From Rhopalosiphum padi (Eukaryota; Arthropoda; Insecta; Hemiptera; Aphididae): a stretch of DNA of 64,000 nt. Both the position numbers and the translations under genes were made by a program. This document shows positions 1 through 14,815 of this stretch, piece by piece. The stretch spans positions 27,689,858 to 27,753,857 of the forward strand of contig NC_083598.1 in assembly GCF_020882245.1 (NCBI RefSeq), in the 5' to 3' direction. The notes below the pieces were generated by a model. That model was not told where the DNA came from, made no database searches, and saw only the letters and a list, made by a program, of their open reading frames with translations. Every line of letters starts with the position of its first letter. Position 1 is the stretch's first letter.

Positions 1-3000
1 AGTCGTTTAAATGCGTTCTCGTATCAGTCTGGTTCCAACAAACGATATTTAATAATAAATCATAATTTATCCTCGAATTATTCGACAATCGTCTTGGCAC
101 TTCGAAATACCTAAATAAACATCTAGTTGTTTACTATTTAAATGGAGCGCACATTTTTTTTTCACCGAGTAAGGATTATCATTGTTCCGCACACAAACGT
201 TTGCATTCTTGAAATCGTTCACTTATTTGACCGTTCACATACCCAGCGAATATTTTGTTTCTATTATGCTTTGAAGTAACAACTTTTGAACATTCCCAAT
301 ATATTACACCCCCAAAATACCCGTTGTAATGTAAGTAGCGCATGACGATTTAGCATCGTATCTACACGCCACGTTTGTAATAATAAATAGTGTATTATCG
401 TTCACGCTCACGATGCAATTTTTATTTATTTATTTTTTTTTTATAGAAAAAAATTTACAATCCGTGTGACGTGTACAATGGACAAATGTGTGATAAGAAA
501 ACAATAGGCGATGTGATACAAATGAGCTTCTAAATGCAGTACTTAAAATATACAAGCTTTGGACTCAATAACGATGTGTTTTGTAAGTGAAAAAAAAAAT
601 TAAACGTTTTTTGGCTGTGAGATTTTATCAATTGAATATAAATATTGTTAATAATTAATATTATTTACCTAGCAATCTACTTTCTTAAAGTCCATTAGTA
701 TTATGATAATCGTTTGTTTAAATACTATAAGTTTTTTTAAAATCGAAGTTATTCAACGAAAGTCAAAACAATATCTCGAATAAAAAAAAAAAAACATTTA
801 TAAGTTTATACCAACTATGATTTGTTTTTTTTATTTATCAGTAGATTAAATTTGTTTTATGCATTACAGTTTCAAACTCTTTTTTTTTAATTTCGACTTT
901 TGTACTAAATTAAAAATAGTATTGATAAATATCTACTTGAGATGACTTTTTTAAGTACATTTATCAGATATATTATCATATAGCTTTATGCATATAGCGC
1001 CATATTATACCTATAACATGTAATGATGAACATGCAAATAATAATATCATATTTCTTTCACATGGTATCGATTAAGGCGTGGTTATGGTATCTGATAAAA
1101 AATACATATTTTAGATTATTATTTTCATAATATGCGTAGGTTTTTTTCATGTTGTAAGTTTTAATATTACATGTTTATAGTTGAATGTTGCTATATGTGT
1201 ATTATTACAGTCTAACGCTGCATGTTTATAGGTAGTTTTATAATACAATAGCCAATATCCCATATTTGTTATGCTCATTTCGAATTTTCTTATAACTGTT
1301 ATTTCTTTTAATTAAAAACGAGATACACGTTTTTGCACGTCTAAAATATAGTTGATACTTATTGTATAAATTATTGTGTGCGAATCTTAGTTAATTTATA
1401 TATGTTTTAATTAAAATCTTTAGTTCATTTCGTTCGTTAAAGTACAAGTAGATAATATATTATATACAAAGATCGTATAGGTATTATATACATAAATGAT
1501 ACCCATTTTAAAGTTCTTCTTATACAGAAAGTCATATTTTTTTTCAGCAAAAAACAATAAAAAATCAAATCTACGATGACTTTTGACAACAATAGATTTA
1601 TTAATAATCTCATTAAGTTTCTCAATGTTCTCTATATTATGTTCAGTCGAGCTTTTCTTTTCACAAAGCTTCTTTGGACGTTATAAGGTTTTTCATTTGG
1701 TTCTTGTCTATTGGCGTATTATTTATTACGTCCATTGTTTTTATAATTAAATATTAAGCCATTGTTGTTTAATTAACAAAACAAAATTGTATCAACTAAA
1801 ATCCATAAACAATGTTTAAAAATTAATAATTATTTATAACTACATAGTTAGAATATAGTTTCCTTATATATTTTTACAACTCAAGTACCTACACAAATTC
1901 TTCATAAAACTTTTTTTTCAAGGTGCATACCCACTTAAATCTGAAAATTAAACATTTACAATTTTCAACTTTTTATGAATTTATCTTGACCGGAAGAGCA
2001 CGACTTATACTAAATAATTGTATTTTAATTATTTATCCTGAATCAAACATGAAACGATTGAATATTCAATTTTCGGATATTTATATATTGCAGATCAATT
2101 ACAATATAATTTATACCATCGAAATTATTCCCATGTTTCTATAAAAAGGTTTATTAATTAAATTTATAATTATCAAAATTTGTCATTGAAGTGAAACATA
2201 TGTATTATAAAGAAAAGAGTATCTCAGATTTTACGATATCTACAAGACTACACAATTATTTCACAAATTTTCATAAGAATCATTAAACTGCAACAGTAAT
2301 AGAATGTTTTGATTTAATATTTATTAACAATCCTATGTTTTTTTGTAATATTACAAGAAATAGTTATTATTAGTAATAGAACAATTTTACCTAAAACAAA
2401 ATTGTGATGGGCGCTCGTAGCATTGTCTACTAATTTATCTTTAATTACAAACTACACAAGTTCAATTATAAATTTGACATGTCAAATATTAAAGACTAAA
2501 TTATAACAATTTTACATTATTTTGACGAAAAGGTGTTTGGAGCTTCGTTACTATGGTATTCTATTTTAATATGCTGTATTTTGGACTTTTTAGTACACGG
2601 CATACGCATACCTCATAACCGTTTCACAGACTGAAGGTCTAACAATGTTCGCCAACGTCCTCGTTGTTGTTTCTAGTATGTGCGATTTTCTAAAATATAA
2701 ATCACAATGTGATAGAATAGATAATATTTGATACTAAGATAGGTTTGGAATTTTAAAATTTTAAATATTTAGTTTTTAACATGTTTTGGTATTTATTCTT
2801 AATAACAAAGCATATTATTTAAGTCTCTAATAATACGTTTTGTGAAATCTTCGAGTCCATAGAACAAGGTATTTTAATTCATTTTCCAAAAAACCGTATA
2901 ATATGCAAAATAATTATTTGTTCTTATCGTAATAGTTTTAACAAAAATTGAAATATTTATTCTTTAAAATGAGAACAAATTTACGGATTTCAATCGCTAA

Positions 3001-4170
3001 AATTTTTAACATTAGTTTTTGTTCAAAGGACTGTGGGCTACGAGCATCAAATCGTCCGATTGTCGTCAATTAATTACCATTTTACTAGTAGATAACAACT
3101 CTGGCATTTATATAAGGAATTATTTATTTGTACGACCCATATAATGGAGAACAATGAAAACATCCAAACAATGTTAGGAATTCCTTTGGGCTTCCCGAAG
3201 TACTCAAAGTACCCGAGGATCATTTCCCGGAATGCTAGTATTAAATATCATCGGGTGGTTATCGCTAGTGGCGGAACGGGCACTGCAGATTTTAATTTGC
3301 ATCGACCTTTTTTTTTATTTTACAACATAATAATAATAATATGTATATAATATCATTTCAGATACTCATCATAATAGTAATATAATATAAATATGCGACA
3401 TAATAAGGATAACAGCAATAATAAACTATAAATGATCCTCTTAATATAAAGCCTTATTATGCGTGTTCTGGACGTAAAACTACATGATGGGAGCGAGACT
3501 TTAATCAATCAAACAACTTTATTCAATTTTATCTGAATCAATAATTTTATTTTGATGTTCCAAAATACTTCACTGCAGGCGGATTGAAACCATAACTTAT
3601 TTAAGTAAGGTTTTAGTATAATTTCATTATAGAATCTATTATTAATAATTCTTAATAATAATATTATAATTATAATTTATCATAAATCAAATGTTTATAA
3701 TATTATACTTGTTTTAATAATATTGTTCATAATATTTTATGCGTAGTATTGGTAAGTATCTCATTTATGTTTGCATTATTATTGATAATTTCGTTTTTAC
3801 AATATAATATATTTTCATATCATTTGGTATTTAGAATATTAATATTATAATACTTGGTATTTAGAACTGGCGTTAACAAATATTTATTTTATCTAAAATA
3901 TTAAATATAATTATTTTTAAATTAACATGTTAATATATTATCGACTCGTATTTTATTGTTTTTGTTTTATTATTTACATATTGCTTATTTTTATAGCTAT
4001 TACAAAATAAAAAAATTATTGAGTTCAACGATCGCTTTTTATTATTATTTTTCAATTATTTAGAAAAAAACATAATATGAAATAACTTATTGTTATGATG
4101 TTATAAATAAATAAATCGGTATTGGCGCACTTGATCTTGACAATCGAGGAGAAACAATATGTTTAAAAAC

Positions 4171-4194
4171 AAATAATAATAATAATAATAATAA
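4171..4194 (+). repeat. (AAT)n microsatellite
   Basis: Eight uninterrupted AAT units. Confidence 0.9.
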
Positions 4195-4974
4195 TTTAAT
4201 AACTTTGAAACAGTACTTTTAGTATCGATTATACTGCATTACTGTTACTAACAAGAGAGACATGTGGGTGCAATTAAAAAATTATTATTTCAAAAATAAT
4301 ATCTATTACATTTTCCACACAGCCAGTCTTGTGGTTCGCAATAATATCTGTGCACGGTGAATGCAGATATATCGCTATTGATTTTTGCGGCTGATCTATA
4401 GATGGAAAAAAAGAGATGGTAATACTTAAAATATACGCCTTCAATACGCATAAATATGTACTAAATATTCGTAGTTTTGAAAAGTGATGAATACATACAT
4501 AAAAATGAAGATACTATTTTGTTCGGAAATATGGGAGACTTACAATGAACAAACTGACAATCGACAGAGGTACGTGTGAATTACGAGTGTCTAAGAATAG
4601 ATTTCCTCGGTACCCGTTCTCCGCAGAGACCTTGTGTAAAGTTAAGCGACTGCAGTGTCAGACAATTAACCGTTCTGTTGTAATTTGTTAAATTGTAGTA
4701 GTTGTATTTCGGGCGCGAGTTCAATGCATAAGATAATACACGTAAGCTGATGATTTTTGTACGTCGCGTACAGTATTATAATACGCGGGTACGGATCGTC
4801 CAACCACCTGCACACTGAACGGTATTAGAACACCGTCAAACAATAGGCGTAAGTATACAAACGTCTTTTCATTGCCACCTAATCGCTAATATTCTCGGGG
4901 AATCTAAAATATAATATGATATCGTTGTTCGGTATCAAACAATATTGTTCAGAGGTCAGGTAGATACCACCGAA

Positions 4975-5004
<30 letters not shown>
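4975..5004 (+). repeat. (ATT)n microsatellite
   Basis: About ten uninterrupted ATT units. Confidence 0.9.
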
Positions 5005-5007
<3 letters not shown>

Positions 5008-8000
5008 AAGGGTTAACTCGGCTGATAATCTCGTCTTTGTGTTATTGTTACGCATTATGCGCGACGGACAGGTAAAGTACCGGTGGCTATGTATACATGG
5101 AGTTTAAATTTATTGAAACGCTGCCACAAAGGATCATCGCCCTGGTAAACCGACGAGAAACATAAATATAAGTATATATATATATATATAGTGTACAGGA
5201 ATTCACATGTAACACGTTCACAATTTGTGTCAAAATAGTAGATATTATTATAATAGAGACGAGTTACGCTTAATATTATATAACAATTAATAATGATAAT
5301 ATTAAACGACGAGTTAATACGACAAGCTATTGTGTCGAAGAACATATTTTTTGTTGTTGTTTATTTCGAATAATTGTATTTTATTAGTATTTTTTGAATC
5401 TATAAATGGGTTGTATTTTATTTTTCAACATAAAAAAACAGTATGAATATTTTAAAAACATATAAAGTATAACTACTTACTTTTTTTCAGTTTATTTTTC
5501 ATTCATAACGAAATTATAATGGCTCGAAGGTTTAGAAAGCCAAAAGATATTTAATTATTTTTTGAGACCACAAATCCCCATAAACCGCCTGGAAAAATGT
5601 AGAAGTTAGTATCGTGAATAAATGAGAAAATTCGAACGATTCGCGGATTTAAATTTTTATATACCATTTAGTTTATTTATTTATTTTATTTTAATTCCAT
5701 TATTATTAATACAATTATTATTATTATTATTATTATTACTACTATAAAATACAAAGTTGAAGTTGTCTCGAGTTGATTAAAATATCATTATTCACTCGAC
5801 GGGATTTGAGAATTTTAAAAAGACGACGACCAGTAAACAACTTATTTGTTTTATTACGAAACTACGCACATTTCACAAACAATTTTTGGTTGATATATTT
5901 TTTTTCTGTAGTTTATTTAGTAGTTTCTTGTTAATATCCAAATAATGAGAGCGGCTTAAAGAATTCGAGTCACGACTACTCTGGAAATAATATGCCCGAA
6001 AATTCATTGCAGTCTTCAATATTGGCCATGACACATTATAATATTAAAAATTTGTTTGAAAGTGAAATTCTATTTATTTATTTATTTTTAATCGGAGTAC
6101 TTGTTATTAAGTGCGTAATCGATAACAATTATTCGTTTTATTTTTATTATATTTGAATTCGTATCCACAACGTTTTGATGACGCGCGCCGTCAGCTCCGT
6201 TGCGTTTATTACAGCAAAAAAGAAATAGTCAGAAGGTCTGCGATAAAAAATATGATAATAAAATTATTGACACACAATAATGAGCACACGTGTTAATTTT
6301 ACATCATGATGTCATACTATATTTTCATTTTTCTGATAATTAAAAACACTACTGTTTGACACCCGTTTTATAGGAATATTATTTCAGTCATAATATATTA
6401 ATATTAAAAAGCGAACAAAAATACATTGAAAAGTATAAAATCGTTTTTCAGCCCGCGTGCCCACTTGGATACGACGGGCTTCGAACTCTGTTATAACATC
6501 ATGTTTACGTTGCTACTATACGCAGCATATATCATTCATATAATATGCGTATGCCATTGTGCGTCACTTCGACGTAATGAAAAACCGCGTTTCCCTTTAT
6601 TTTGGTCGACACCTGTTTTAGTACTTATGTGCATTTTGAAATTGTACAACGCTCCAGTTCACGTCTCGCGGTTTTTTTTCAAAGCGAATAATTTCTATTG
6701 TCAAAACTATAAGCTCGAACGTATTGTTTATTTCAATAACTCAAAACGTGTTTCGAGTTTCATGTTTCAAAATGTTTAATTTTTTTTTTTCATGTTATAA
6801 GTATCGGTGTACGGTAACGGATTCAACTTTTTTTTGTCGTGTTTTACGGTTTCGAAAACATCATACTCTCGGGTATCTTTTATTATAACAATAGTGCTCT
6901 ATAAATTCATTTCGGTTTATTTTTTACGCTAAACAATGTTATTAAAACCGTTCAAATTCTAAACTTAACTCAATCGATACACAAATTAAGAATTATAATA
7001 AATTGTAAAATTATCAATATTATAATAACATTATTTGGGTTGAATGGAAAACACTATAAATCATTTGTAATTACTTATGTTTATACAACGCATTGAATAA
7101 CATAAGTAAACTATAGTCAAAAACTATCTGAATTGCACAAAAATGATGAACAAAATATTCATTGAGCGTTGTGGTCTTACTCATTGAATGATGACCAGCC
7201 TTATCAATGTACTTGTCGCATACACATTGTAATTTTTACATAATCTCAGTTCATGAGATGAGTGATTTCACTATGTGGATGCGACATATACACCATACTT
7301 GAACTTTGTTTTTCTTTAGAATTTTTTAAATTAATAATTACAAGCTTTACGTCAAGAAACACGGAACTGTAATTTTTTATCGTAAAGTAATATTGTAATG
7401 TTATTAATATAATAAAGAATGGTCGGAATGCAAAAAGTTCATTGTATAATATTTTTAAATGTTGTTTCCCATTGCATTAATGTAGCTATTTTGCCTATAC
7501 GATATGCCGTCAATCATATTAATTGTCGCATTGACACAAAATATTGATAATTTTAGTAAAATAATAAAAGACCATGTGTTTTGTATGTTTATTTTTATTT
7601 ATAATTATTCATTACACATTTAATCAAATAATGATGAATCAAAATACATATAAATATTTGATATTTATAAAATAGTGTATAATATGGGATATTTAAAATA
7701 TCAATATTTACAATAAAATTATTAACACGGTATAGTGCTAATAAGGCGTAATAACTTTATTTGTAATCAATTTGTTCGGCAATAATTTTAACTATTGATT
7801 TATATTTTATTAATTTCTAAATAATTATAAGAAAATAATTCGAAATTAAGCGTGACGTAATATAATTACTAGATTTTGTGGTTTTAGATTCTGGTAAATG
7901 TATTCATTTTACAATGATAATTTTTTTTTTTTGAATATTATACGTATTATTATGAATTACAGTAAAAAATTGGTTTTTCTTTGTGAACGGTCTCTGGTAG

Positions 8001-9603
8001 AAAATTGGACTTAGTTAACACTATATGGGTCGAAAATAAAAAAATAAATTGAGGTAAACGGATATTTTTATACAAAAGACTGCTCTTTAACAAAATTAAT
8101 ACTGTTATTATTGTGTAACTTAAAAACAAATAGTTGTAAATATTTTTCATCAAATTGTTATGTTAACATTTAATGTTAATATATTATCTATACATAATAA
8201 ACTATAAAGTATTAAAAATCTTTTGACTTTTTTGATGTAATATAATGTATGAACATTTTATATTTTAAATTTTTTTGTTATTTTTTTCCATAAATATTGA
8301 TAGAAAAATGTAATACAAGATTTTTTTGTTTATTATTATAATAGTAATTTATAATTTTTTTTTAATAAGCATATTATGTTAACATTTTGAAAAAAACTGA
8401 TAAAATCATAAATATTTTCATAAGAGATTCAATTTGTATAGCTAAGACTTGAAAATTTAACACGAAATTTATCCTAAGTAATTCATGTTCTGTGAAGTAG
8501 ACTGGTAATTTATTTTTTTTTCTCTCTGTGTATCTATACTTTATTTTCTTTAAACATAGTAAAATTACTCTAAAATTTAAAAATAACACTTTTAATTACA
8601 TTTTAAGATGTGTTTTTAAATATAAAATTTGTGAGTTAAAGATTTTTTAATTATTATAACTTTATAACTATGAGCTATATATATATACATATACCATTGA
8701 ATGTATACATTATGTTTATGTATATTACTGTAGGACATTATGTATGTTGGGTTATGTTCAGAATAAATCTACCAAGAATTTTAAGTTAACTTACTTTTAA
8801 GACAAAAAGTAAATATGCTTAATATTTAACATATACCATTTAATCATTATCAGTCTTATATTTAGGTCAATTATGTCGTTCAGCACGTTCTGCAAATACA
8901 CTTTTCAATAATAAACTTAATCAAATCCATATAATGGAAACATTTAAAATCAACTGTAATATTATTCATTTTGTTTTATTCGATTTTTGATTTTAGTTTC
9001 AAATATTTTAATTTACAGTTTAAATTTAAATAGTTATATGTTGTACTTCTGTTATTTTCTCTATTATTAAGTTACTAAATTCATACTGTATTATAAACCA
9101 TACAGCTATGATTACTTACTAACCAAAACCATGTCTATAAAAACTTGGTCGCAAAAATAATTAAAAAAATAAGTAAAAGTAATTATGAAAAAAAAAAAAT
9201 GAATAAATAAGGTAAGTACACTCATTTTTAAAAAATGTTATTAATATTCAAAATATTTACCCAAAATATGTTGTTTCATGTTAGTTTTAATTGGTAAAAT
9301 AAACCCATAATGTTAATAAGCAACACACTATTTATTAATGTATTATACGTAGATTATAATATTATAATTTATATTTATATAATTAGATTTAGGTTCAATA
9401 AATTGGCTCAACTTACTAAATAGTAAAAATGATATCGATGATTATATAATATCGTTTAGTTGTATTATTACTCTTAATAATAAACGTATTTTATAATTTT
9501 AAAAAATATAGTGTATATGTTATTCAGCTAAGTAAAATACGTTAATGTTTATACTGTTGACCAAATAAGTTGATAGATTCTAAAATTTAAAAAAATACGT
9601 GGC

Positions 9604-10234
9604 TTTAATGATCCTGTTCTTTCATGGTTTGGATATTTTTTACATACAAATTAACACGTTTTTAAATATAATACCTAATATTCTTTAAACTTTGCCTGAC
9701 GTTACTTAAGATCATATATTTTCTTCCTTATCATTCATTAATAATATTTATGAATCATATAATTATACTCTCTTACTTATCTTTGATGACGCTAACATTT
9801 TTAAAATTATTAAATCAACTAATAATCCTTTAGCATTTAATCAGACTTGGATAACTTATGTAATACGACTTTTAGATAATTGCTTGGAAGTTAATTTAAA
9901 CAAATAATATGAAAATGCATTTTCGTGTGAAAAAATAAATTATATAGGTATTTTCTTTGATACTAAATTCAAATTTATAAATATATATTATTATTATATA
10001 TAATATATACAATTAAAATCAAAGCATTATCAAAACTATGCTTTTTTTAAATGTTTAAAATACTGTTTCCTAGGATTTATATATGAAAAAAATGTTTATT
10101 TTTTTAGTTTGATCCCAATTAATATATGCCACCTTCTCCCTACTGTTCTAATTCTGCAACATTTATCAAATTCATAAATCTAACCAAATTATTTACGATT
10201 CCTTACTTTTAAATTTAAAACAAAAAGACAGAAT
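9604..10234 (+). pseudogene. Decayed Jockey-like non-LTR retrotransposon reverse transcriptase
   Basis: Translation in shifting frames gives the order of motifs expected in the RT domain of Jockey-type LINEs. First comes FNDPVLSWFGYFL (family: DPLLSWF-SYL), then a degraded counterpart of SGVPQGD-LSPLLFSLFIND as DHIFSSLSFINNI. Next is the catalytic box, preserved as LIFDDANIF (family: FADDAKIF) at about 9777-9803. It is followed by PLAFNQTWITYV, LLDNCLEVNLNK and YIGIFFDTKFKF (family: LGI-FDSKLTF). Stops, frameshifts and the change of the Ala before the catalytic Asp pair make it non-functional. The 3' part, to about 10234, matches the connector after the palm only loosely. The family call rests on motif order, not on a search. 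Confidence 0.72.
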
Positions 10235-13200
10235 CATACTGATTATTAAGGATATTTAGGTTTTTTTTTTATTTATTTTACTTCCTTAAAAATATAGGAA
10301 ATATATCAATTTCTATATATAAATTACTCAGTTATGACATACATTTAAGCCGTTTATATGAAAATTTGATTTTAAAATCAAATAGAAAAAAACACTATAA
10401 TAATAATTTATTTTTCTTAAGAAACTTACATTCTATTTATTTATTTTAGAATAAAAAAATCGGCATAGAGTATAGTTGATAAATGCGTGTATACATAATA
10501 GTATTAAACAAAGCATCAGTCAATATAAGATACAGAAAATCTAATATAATATTATAATAATTAATAACAAAAATAAAAATAATTTAAAAAATTACGAATT
10601 TAAGGTTTCAACATAAATAAAACCGATTAAAACAGATGGATATAGATATTATTTTAAATTAAATGTTTTAAAAAATATTTCATAACATTGATAAAGTAGA
10701 AAAATAAACCATGTTTCTTTATTTTATTTAATCAACTCGTCAAAAAGTAAAATAACACTGTTAAGCAATTCTGCTAATTTAGATACACTGGAATATTAAT
10801 GATATTAAACAAATATATGGTTTTATTTAATTTTATAATGTTACCAAATTATGTATTGTGCATTATTATATTATTTATACTACTTTGTTGTGTAGTTATA
10901 TACATATTTATTTTATATTCACATACCTACCTATGTACATATTTTATTCTTATACTTTGTACACACATTCATTAATTTATATTGTACCTATCTACAACTG
11001 TTATATTTATACACAATATTTGTAAATGGATATCTTTTGTTGGTATATAAATAAATAAATATAATATATATTTACGTACACATTCACTTATTATATACGG
11101 ACTGAAATAGATAACCTTGTAGTTTTCACACAAAGTGTAAATTGAATTCTTCTCCAATACATAATATGGCTATATGTTTACACCCGTTGAACACGATTTG
11201 TGCAAATACGACGAGACTTAAATAATTCAGAAAATATTTGATATTTCAATTCCAGAAATATAGTGGAAGCGAAGACTTGTAAAGTATTCTATTAAAATAT
11301 GTATATTAAAATACAAATGTTGAGTTGGTACCTAATTTATTTTTTTATGAATAAAAATATTTCTCGTGAATATGAAAATGTTTGTATACAATTAGAGTAA
11401 AAGTTTAAAAAAAAATACTCAAGAAAAAATAAGATCATGAATGATTATATTTTATGAAATAATTACTAAGTAAATATTAATAATTGGTTATAAAACGTGT
11501 TGGTTATTTAAGTTTAAAACTCCACAGAATAACGATTGGCCATTAAAAATGTATATTTTTATTTGGATTTCAACCGAATACTTTTATTTAAATTTGACAG
11601 GGTTGATGTAAAATAAAATATTTCTGTGATATTTTAAGGTTAATGTCCGATTATAAATACAAATTATTTTTTTGTTTGAAAAAATATATTACGAATGTGA
11701 ATACAACAAAAAAAATATGTATATAAATTATTATTTTGATTAATAATAGGACGAATAAAAGTTGTATTCAAGTCGATTAGAAAAACACGTGGAAATATAT
11801 AATATGATATTATATTAATTCTTTCATATCGCATATGTTTGGATGCATGATAAATTCGCCAGTGATTTATCCATAAATAAATACTAATCAATAAATATGT
11901 CCATATTTTTCTCTCCTAAAATAGTATAATATTAAATTGCTTAACAATATTATTATCTATTACATTGATTTGACTTTAATATTTTTCTATGTCACGAATT
12001 TTCTTTGATGTACTTTTGATATATTTTTTAATCATGTCCGTATTTTTAGTTGTGTTCCACGTCGTTTAAATTGTGTTCAGGAACCTAACATAACACTAAT
12101 TATTAAGGCCATTCCTTTCAAATCGTAATATTAATATAATGTCTTGTAACTATACACAAAGTGCAATATATTATTATGAATATACTTAGGTATATTAAAA
12201 CTACAGAAACGCTCTGATTATATTTATAATTACTTTTCGTCCTGGGAAAAATATTATATTAATCATTTTACTGCAGTGTGCCAACTAATTAATATTTTCC
12301 CTTTAATCTATGCACCATTTCATGGTCTCGTGTTCTTTGTTCGGGTGTAATTATTATTATCAATGTGAGTCCGGCGAAACCCAGCCATATAGCATATAGT
12401 TCATATCCTTATTACAACTGAGGCACTGTGTAGTAGAACTCAAAGGATTTTCTAACGATATTATGTTTAAACGGTTTTAAATACTGAACTAGTCAGACTC
12501 TTAAGTCTGCATTCGTTAATTATCATTATGTTCCAAACGATGAGCGATGGCGTATTTCGCGTACACATAAAGTTACATCAACTGCAGTTGTTTTAAAGAC
12601 CGTTGTGAGATTCGTTTCGGTGACCGTTCTGTTTTAAGTTTTCGTTAAAACGCTTGAACGTGGCTAAGTTATGTGTACAATGTATTATAATATATGAGTG
12701 CAATACACAATACCTATGTATAAGAATTATAGATATATATATCGCTATATTATATACGTAATATTATATTATATATATATGCTATCGCGCACCGATCGCC
12801 AAAGCGCCTGACCAAGTTTTAACATTTATCATAATATTTTTACGCATAAATTAAATCGTACACTTGTGATTCGGGTAAATGGTATTATATTGTTTCGTTG
12901 ATGAATTCCATAATAAATTATATCTTATTCTTATGAAATTTGTAAATGGCTTATTTATAATTAGATTAAACCGACTTTACAGTGGATTCAGTTTTAATTA
13001 CTTTTTACGAATGACAAGGAGTAATGAACAAAAGCTCATTTTTTTAATAACCGCACCGGAGGAGCAATAACGAATTAAAAACGTATCATAAATATTATAT
13101 ACAGTGTCGTGAAAATAATAACGATAACGGTCCACCGTCGTAATACCGACGTCAAATAGTCCTGTCGCTACACGCTAATATATTATATTACTATTGTAAG

Positions 13201-14099
13201 CTTCTTATTTTGTCAAATATACGTGTATACCGCCAAATGAAATGTATTATAATGTTTATAAGCAATAACGTGCATACTAATTGAGAAGAAAACTTTGTTA
13301 TTATTAAAAAAAAAAAAAAAAATGTATACGATTGTAATACTTCTATAATAGGTAGTTGTATGCATTATAATACAACTACAACACTCGAGTGCGATTTAAT
13401 GACATATTTATAAATTTGTGTGATAATTTTAATAGAATCAACTACTGTACATATACATTTAAAAATATCAATCGTATTTCTAAACTTTCGATAATTTAAT
13501 TCTAAATAATTTCACGGATATTTTAGTAAATGAATTCTATTGAAAAATTTAGGTAAGTAATGCGGCGTACGTTGAGGAAACTGATAAGGGTCGATGGACA
13601 ATATCGTTCGTTTATTTACATTCATATCATGATCAAAATCGTTGTATATTTTCTTTTTACTTTAAATGCTCAACACTGCAATAAATGCACCCAACATTGG
13701 ATGTCAAATATCCGGAGAGCGTATCCACAAATTGTCGAGAATTTGTCATGAACGCATATATTACGCACCTATTATGCCACTCGTTATAAGTCGTTGATAT
13801 TATTTTTATTTTGCATTTTTCTTCAAAATAATAATAATAATAAAAAAACCGTCCTATTCAAAATACGGTTCACGTTGTTTGTATCAATCGAGTCATACAT
13901 CAGCGTGTGCCTAAAACTGCTTGCAATTATGCCCGAAAATATTTTTTCGAAAAATAATTTAAGAAGAGAGCACTTCTTACATCGACGACATCGAGCAAAA
14001 ATAAAAACTCTCCCTATTATATAGGCCGCGGGTTGAGATCAATCGCGAAGATCCGTGATGATTCTAACACCCTTTATAATATAATATAATATATATATG
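10235..14099. other. AT-rich non-coding DNA
   Basis: Mostly low-complexity AT sequence. A GC-richer stretch at 12300-12680 has no frame. TTTAG followed by GTAAGTAATG at 13548-13562 is a good splice-donor match directly before a 63-codon frame, but no exon is supported. Confidence 0.6.
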
Positions 14100-14815
14100 A
14101 CGTTTAAACTCACACGTGTGCGCGGATACGGGTAAAACACCTATGCATCGTATTATGTTCATATATAATACCGTGTTATTGCGCTGTACAATATAATCGC
14201 GGTAGTTATATACATTATACACAAACACGTCGCGTCGTGTCGGCTTTACCGGATTAATGTGTAAACTTGTCAATGCTCGAACTCGTTTTGGCCGTCGTCG
14301 CCGTTGCCGGTGGATACCTATATTATTATTATTATTATTATTATTACTATTACTATTATAGGCGTTACAATACGGGACGTGTTCCGGCTGAACGTATCCT
14401 CTACCCACCTGCTACCCGAGTCGTCGTTTGCGATACGTAATGGCCCCAATGTACACGTCACCGACAATGACTGTACAACTTGCTATATATATATATGTGT
14501 GTGTGTGTGTGTATGTGTGTGTTTGTATGTATTATACGGTGGTAGTATGATAATATCCGCGCCAAGACTATATTATACAATATACGCGCGTATAATGGCC
14601 GGGCCGAAACAAAAGGACATCAATCATATTACGAAATTTCGTCGAAGGTTGCCAGTGACGCTGCGAATGCGCGTGCGAGTGGTTGTCGAGACGCGGACAC
14701 GGTCCAGCCATGTCCGGAATATTGATGAGCACCTCCGCCGAGTCGGTGGCGTTTTCGACGATACTCGTTCATCAACCCCCTCCCCCCGCGTAATATCTGA
14801 GGCGATTACTTGCTA
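14100..14815. promoter_or_regulatory. CpG-rich patch, possible regulatory or 5' exon region
   Basis: Dense CG dinucleotides (e.g. GTGTGCGCGGATACG, TCGCGTCGTGTCGG, GAATGCGCGTGCGAG) in a window that is otherwise strongly AT-rich. It contains the palindrome CACACGTGTG (14111-14120), an (ATT)n tract and a TA/TG microsatellite. Open frames on both strands run through the microsatellites, so none is accepted as coding. Function is inferred only from composition. Confidence 0.3.
14484..14525 (+). repeat. (TA)n(TG)n compound microsatellite
   Basis: TA repeats pass into TG repeats with one interruption (GTATGTGTGTG). Confidence 0.9.

Larger units (their letters stand above)
1..9603. other. AT-rich non-coding DNA
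   Basis: Strongly AT-rich with A/T homopolymers and AAT/ATT tracts. Two patches are a little richer: 3010-3300, with a 68-codon frame MENNENIQTMLGIPLGF..., and 6420-6780, with a 92-codon ATG frame from 6501 that has two hydrophobic stretches. Neither has a recognised homologue or convincing signals. The segment 4540-5160 is also less AT-rich but holds no frame of note. Confidence 0.6.

Noticed and set aside
3144..3350. 68-codon frame MENNENIQTMLGIPLGF...
   Set aside because: The first 50 codons look reasonable but the tail runs through T and AAT tracts, and there is no recognised motif.
6501..6779. 92-codon ATG frame with two hydrophobic stretches
   Set aside because: No homologue recognised, no promoter, splice or poly(A) signal seen, and hydrophobic residues are favoured by AT-rich codons.
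13548..13751. Exon around the GTAAGT at 13555
   Set aside because: The donor match is good, but the sequence before it is AT-rich without an open coding-like frame and the 63-codon frame after it would be intronic.
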